A stretch of DNA of 64,000 nucleotides, from positions 215,081,948-215,145,947 of the forward strand of contig NC_084796.1 in the NCBI RefSeq assembly GCF_963169125.1. Reading direction: 5' to 3'. The notes under the pieces were generated by a model, which was not told where the DNA came from, searched no databases, and saw only the letters and a list, made by a program, of their open reading frames with translations. The position numbers and the translations under genes are program-made. The DNA is from Humulus lupulus. Taxonomy: Eukaryota > Streptophyta > Magnoliopsida > Rosales > Cannabaceae. Positions 58,330 through 64,000 of this stretch are shown one piece after another (the first letter of the stretch is position 1; each line of letters starts with the position of its first letter).

Positions 58330-61300
58330 TGTAATGCAATTTTTCGCCAAGACTGTTACACTGTGTGTTTAAAATAGTACTTAACTCGCTAAGAGAGTCA
58401 TTTGGAGTTAAATGTGTAATTAAAGACTAAATCAAGGTTAAGTACTAAAAGTTTTGATTAACGAAGTAAGTAATTTTCATTAAAAATATCAAGTTTATAC
58501 ATAGGATCCCAAAAAGAGGTTACAGACTAAAAAAAGACAGATAAAATACAAATTAGTCATCCTAAGCGGCAAAACAAAGTTCAACCCTAGTTCCTCCCAA
58601 GCTATCCAAGTCGTGGTGGTCGAGTAGGCTGCATATATACACACTGCCATTGAAACTCTCCAACTCATGGCTTGTAACACCCTGGGTAGCAAAGACCGTT
58701 ACACTGTGTATTTATAAAGGTGCAGGACTTGCTAACCAAGTCATTTAGTTAAAAAATGTGTCACTGAAACCTTTAATAAACTAGGGTTAAAAGGTTTTGG
58801 TCATAAATGATACATTTCATATAATTATACGTTTTGTACAAGGGATCCCAAAAGAAACAGCGTTTGAAAGTCAGTTTGCAAAATTTCAAGGTATAAACAA
58901 CCACTAGCCATTCTAAGGGCAAAACAAACATTCATGGTCCTCCTGTTCCTGTCTCATCCTCAATTGTGGCGGCCGAGCAGCTGGTCATGTACATTCTGCC
59001 TTCAGAGCTCTCCAAATCAGGGCTGATCAAGCTTGCCCATGCCTTTACCTGCACCACGTAGCACCCGTGAGCCAAGGCCCAGCAAGAAAACATAACATCA
59101 TATCACAAACAATGATAAAAATTAAATAACTCTTTAAGCATGTTCATATACTTAGCAATCCACATTAATCACATAGTCCATAGACATAACCAGATAATCT
59201 ACAAACCAATACCCAGCTATTTAGCATGACAAGTTCATCAATCAATAACGATAACCAAATCACATGATAATCAGGGTCGACACCCTTAGGTCGCACCCTC
59301 TGTTTATCCCACTGACTCCGGTCCGCTTAAACTGAGCTCAGTGAATATTAAGCTGTCCTCAGCTACCAGCGGCTTAGCCGCGCCCTGTGCGCCAGTGTAA
59401 ACTCGACACTCTTAGGTCGCTTGTTTATTATTCACATGGCGTAATACCATCCTTCATAATGCATAAAAACAGGGAACCCTTAGTCCCATTATAAATTCAC
59501 AACCGGGTGAAGTTTTCTTACCTTTAATTTCCACGTACTCTAATTACGAGAGATGCCCCTTGAGCATGATCTATTTCCTGAGCCCTAGTTTATACCTAGT
59601 CACAACCAAGATAAGGGATTTCATTAATAATAGTATAAAGGTTTCCAGATAGAGTTCTAGCTCCCGGGACATCTAATTCCACCAAACACGGTAGTGGGAT
59701 CGACCCCGAAGACCCTAGGTTAGGTTCCTGCGCCTAAAAACTCCAAAAGGCCAAAAATTCCCTTAAGGGCCGTGGCCCAAGCTCCCTATCCTGCAGCATG
59801 CCCTCAACCAGAGGCCCAGCCTCGCCCAAAAACAGACACGGGTCATGGCTCAGCCTTCCCCATGCCGTGGCCCACCCCTCTTCCCCAGCACCTATCTGCT
59901 TCAGAGGGCCGCGACACACCAAGAACTAAGTCGTGGCCCGACCCCTTCAAACCCAGAAAATCCACCATTTTTAACACGCAAGCCTCACTCAAATCCACCC
60001 ATAACCATCCTAATGATACAATCCGATTATCATAAACATTCTAACATGATTTCAGCAACCTAACCCAGCAGAAACCTAGTCTAGAAACTCATCAAAACAA
60101 AATTTCAATCTTTGATACCCACAAGCTCATGAACTCCAAAACTAGTCAGGAAAACCTAGAATTCAAACACTATATCATAAATTGAAGCATACCTTCACTG
60201 AAGAACCAATCCTCCAAGAATTTGCTGAGCTAACTCTCAAGTCTTTAGCTTCAATTCAACCTTAAATTCAAACCCAAGAACCCTTAGAATCCAACCATAT
60301 CTACAGAATTTAACCAGCAAAGATGAAACTCAGAACTTACCTTAACTCTTGATTAGATCCTTTAGCCAACCCTGAGCTAATCTCCAAAGTCCCAGCTTAA
60401 TTTCTTTGAGTTTCCAGCCAATCTCTTCTTAGTTTCTTGTGGTTTCCCTTAAGTGAGAGAGGGAAGAGAGAAAAGGGTCGGTTATGACATCTTCCATTGT
60501 TTTCTTGGTTTTGTCTAGTCTATCCTTAAACAATTAAGTCAATCCCGAGGCTCGGGGTACCAAAAACGTCCCCGAGGGAAAAATGGTAAAATTCCCCAGT
60601 ATTCCCACCTAAGCTTCCTAATCTCAAATATATCTCCAATTATTTATTTTCGTAACTTGATAACCCAAATAACCATCTAATACCCGAAATTCCCTTGACT
60701 TGCCCCAAGTCAAGTATTCGATCCCGTTGTGACTTTCCCGCTAACTAGCTCCCTAGGATCGCCTCATGTCGCATGCTGCAGATTTACCCACATTATAATG
60801 TGGTCCTTACAATTATAACATATAATCACATTTACGCCCTCAACGGGCTAAAATTACAAATATACCCCTTTAAATTAAACAGAGCCTACATGCAGACTAA
60901 TACTCGTAGACATGCATTTCATATATATTCATATAATCATACAAGCATGGTTATCATAAAATCATGCATTAAACTATTTGATTCACACATAAACCAATTG
61001 TGCCCTCCCGGCACACTAATCAAGGCCCTTAAGCCTTATTGGTGATTTTGGGTCGTTACATTGCTGGTCCAGCTTACCCTTGCACTTACATGCACCACAT
61101 AGCACCCGTGAGCCAAGGCTCATCAAGAAAACTTAAATCAGCAGATACAAATGAGCAACAGTATATATAACAGTAAGCATAGATTGATAAGTTCAATAAG
61201 AAATAAGACATAAGCAATAAACTTAGCAGTAATAAGTTGCTCAATCAAACATATAAACTTATCTCAACAATCAATACAATTAGTTAAGTGCAATAAACTC

Positions 61301-62782
61301 TTTTGTTTATTTGTATAACGTTCAGGCCCGACGCCCTTAGACCGAGTCCTCGGGTCTTATAGCCGACCACTGACACGCTTAGGCTGGGCTGCATTTCGCA
61401 CGCTTGTTGTTGGCCCTGAAACCTTTAGGCATGCTTTCAGAATAGATATAATGATGTATATGTTGCACAACACACAATCAAATACATTATATGCAAGGAT
61501 GCCTACTGAATAATCACATTTATCAGCACAGTCATATCCAATTGCAGGGGTTCAAGCTCCGATTACAACTAGGGTACAGTTTTCTTACCTTGAGTTCAGT
61601 GCGATAGAGGATACACCCATAAGTACGATCATGATCCCAAACCTTGCGATAATCTAGTAACATAAACAAATTCTTATTAGGGATTAACTTAAAAATCTCG
61701 AGCCTAACCCTAGACCTTAGACTTAAGATTACTTTTCCCAGTTGTCGAGACGTTAGAAACATCCCTCGAGCCCCCAAGTGGGCCACCAAAAGGATTACCG
61801 AACTCGCCGAGACCTAACCCTAAAACCAGAAAAACATAATTCGAGACACCTGGTGTGGTCGCGCTTGCAGAAAGTTTAGGCTTTTTGAGGTACTGGCGCG
61901 TTCGCGCCCTAGACCAGCGCAGTCGCGCCCTTAACACTGAAACCCAAAATATCAAAATCAAAAATCAAAAATCAAAATCCCTTGGTTTCTGGGACACTAG
62001 CATGGTCGCACCATAACCTAGCGCGATTAGGCTAGGTCACAAGAAACAAAAAACTAGCCTAGTATGTTCTTGTACTTCCCCAATTCGAGAGTTACGATTT
62101 TTCCAGAACAACCAGACCCAAAATGGACCCCAAACAGACATTTCTAGAAAACTACTGACCACAAAACACCTCATATATCTTAGATAACCTATATCCAACA
62201 CCAATTTTCCCCATACAACACACTCAAAACTTAATTGAACACAATTGCCATTATTCGGTCTCAAACCAGACTTTTCTCTCTATAATCCGAGAATCACCTC
62301 ACAAAGTTTGAACCCTAGCAGTAACGCAACATCAACAACAATTACAAACCTAAACCTATACCTATTTATCCAGCTTAAACCATCCAAAATAGGTAAATCT
62401 GAATGTTCAAACCAAGGTTTCAAAGAAAACTTAAAAATATCCTTAAGGACAATAAATCACAAAGAGAAAGAACAATAATTGTACCTCTGGATTTCGAAAT
62501 CCTAACTTGAATTCAAAGTCTTTAGCAGCCTCCAATCCCCTTGCTTGCTACTAAGTTCCTCCAAAAGTTATCCTTAAGCCTCACCACTTATCCTTTTCAA
62601 GCCAAGCTCCCAACACTTAGGCACTTTGAGAGAGACAAGAAGGGAAAGAGCAAGAGAGTAACGTGTACTTACTCCTCCTCAAGGTTGTTGCCCATTTCAC
62701 TAATCAATAGGTCAAATGACCATATTACCCTTTTCCCCACTAAACCTCAAAGCCTAGTCCCAAGGGTAATTTGGTCATTCTG
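58330..62782 (-). mobile_element. Gypsy LTR, minus strand, split by two insertions
   Basis: On the plus strand it starts TGTAATGC at 58330. It reads as the reverse of the end of gypsy LTRs like 55075-57204 (aacagtcttggc, the stretch near gttggagag, and the R-region phrase ccttggctcacgggtgctatgtggtgcatg). It contains the solo LTR 58673-61060 and is cut at 62783 by another LTR, so its promoter-side end is outside the window. A GC-rich block at 61850-62035 repeats gtcgcgc-type words. The frames inside look like chance. Confidence 0.75.
58673..61060 (-). mobile_element. Solo LTR, minus strand, nested in the outer LTR
   Basis: The 2388 bp LTR has plus-strand ends TGTAACACCCTGG and TTTTGGGTCGTTACA. 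In its own sense it starts TGTAACGACCC, like the LTRs of copies A and B. It is flanked by TGGCT (58668-58672) and TTGCT (61061-61065), one base different. The sequence on both sides joins to the expected outer LTR. A GC-rich block at 59770-59945 repeats gccgtggccc-type words; the openings at 59734-60063 lie in it. Confidence 0.88.
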
Positions 62783-64000
62783 TGTAGAGTCCCAGAATAT
62801 TTACTTAGCTAGCTAGATAGTAGTAGTAGTTAGTATTAATTAGTAGTATGTTAGTTGCCCTAGATTTTGGTTCAAGTCGGAACTTAGTTGGAAACTCATA
62901 GCAACAGTTATGGATTTTATAAGTTTAACCTATAGTTTAAGAATATTACTTATAACATAAGGTTTGATTAATATTGCTGGTCCTAGAAATAGTATTCATT
63001 ATAACCTAAGGTTTAGATAGAACCATTAAGAGCATGACACTTGTCATAATCATGATTATTAAGGAATTAAGTATTTTGATGAATAGTTTTAATAAAAGAA
63101 AGATCTAGAAGCTCTAGAACCTTCCAACAACTGTTTGGATCGTATTGTGACTCAGTCAAAGTTGTTTATCCAATTGAAATTATGATGAAAAAGTGCAAAT
63201 ACGTGTTTGATATATCAACGTATGCCGATATATCGCAGCATAGGTGCCGATATATCGCCTACGGAAGATACGAAAAACACGTCGACTTTGCACAAACGAT
63301 CGAACGGGGCTCAAGAATAGTGGGGGAGGCGATATATTGCCTAAGGGGGGGCGATATATCGGCTCCATGTGAGTTTTTTGAAAAGTTTGGTTTTCAATTT
63401 TAAAAATAGCCTTAACCACTTAGACCTGCCTTTGAACGATTTTGACCGAGTTATGGGCGTCAGTTGAACGAAAATTCAAATCTTTTTCATTTTATAATAA
63501 TTTATTTATTCAAATTAAAAGGGGTTAGTTTCTCTCCTTGAACTCTATAAATAGGACCTAGTACTCAGCCATTTTCTTCATTCTTCAAGCATTTAATCAG
63601 AGCCTCCAAGGTGCTAGTGTTACTATAGAGAGATACACTTGGGTCTGGGATAAAAGCTTTATCATTCTAAGCTTTCTAAACACTTGGGAAGTGACATATA
63701 GTGTGATTTCGGTATTGAGATCTACATCAATCCATAAGATCAACCAAGGTATTCTTATTCCTAAGTTTATTCTTTATGATTCTTTAGTTTTCTTTTATTC
63801 AGATCCTAACTTCTATATTTGATTCTTGATTAGGTATTTAAGTTCTTAAAACTTAAGGTTCTTCTTGGTAAGTTTCTTCTCTGATGGTTTAGTGTTCTTT
63901 TCATCTCTTTATTCTTTAGAAATACTCACCATTTTACTTTTGGTTTATAGGAGTGTTCTAATCCCGTTCTTGTTCCCAAATATCGCGACTGTTGGTAAGG
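62783..64000 (+). mobile_element. LTR family B copy 3, running off the right edge
   Basis: It starts TGTAGAGTCCCAG and is closely related to 34165-36193, with more than 1.2 kb visible. It has the same five gatatatc/cgatatatcgc words (about 63208-63360). It is interrupted by the window end, so it cannot be told whether it is a solo LTR or the 5' LTR of an element. It sits inside the outer minus-strand LTR. Confidence 0.87.

Noticed and set aside
59734..60063. Open frames on both strands, Pro/Arg-rich
   Set aside because: GC-rich block of the nested solo LTR with low stop density; no domain and no conservation with the other LTRs.

Overview
This window is from a plant nuclear genome, most likely a eudicot with a large, repeat-rich genome. 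The DNA is AT-rich. It holds layered Ty3/gypsy and Ty1/copia LTR retrotransposons with tRNA-iMet-type primer sites, a CACTA transposon carrying plant gene exons, and a foldback element. I see no intact host gene, rRNA, tRNA or CRISPR. Every coding region recognised is a broken transposon gene or a captured, decayed fragment.

Left part (1-16929). An LTR remnant runs off the left edge. At 688-16924 is a roughly 3.1 kb solo LTR flanked by CACAT, split by a complete 13.1 kb Tat-lineage Ty3/gypsy element (3574-16719, target duplication ATCCC). The Tat element has two LTRs with a ~20-22 bp tandem array. Its gag-protease-RT-RNase H-second RNase H frame is continuous but carries 21 stop codons. A frameshifted integrase follows, then about 5 kb of extra DNA holding an antisense, apparently intron-containing gene.

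Middle-left (16930-25189) has no genes. It holds a minus-strand copia-like LTR with primer site and a minisatellite in its leader, then an LTR interrupted by a 2.0 kb solo LTR (flanks GTATG).

Core (25190-57204) is two related chromodomain-type (Tekay-like) gypsy copies, A and B, in head-to-tail order and sharing a middle LTR. Copy A is interrupted by a 2.3 kb solo LTR in its protease (CCTTT). The middle LTR is interrupted by another solo LTR. Copy B is interrupted by three LTRs of one copia family and by a 7.6 kb CACTA element (TGA flanks). A rearranged duplication lies around the first copia site. The CACTA element carries minus-strand exons resembling the mRNA-export factor GLE1, whose GT-AG junctions and phases join, plus a piece tentatively like MON2.

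Right part (57205-64000) holds a foldback element and a minus-strand LTR interrupted by a further minus-strand solo LTR and by an LTR that leaves the window.

The most notable points are: Pack-CACTA capture of GLE1-like exons; the spliced antisense gene in the Tat element; a nonsense pattern in Tat dominated by TAG without frameshifts; independent loss of the same first catalytic Asp in all three gypsy RTs; the shared-LTR tandem of copies A and B; and GC-rich motif blocks that differ between LTR families but lie in comparable places.
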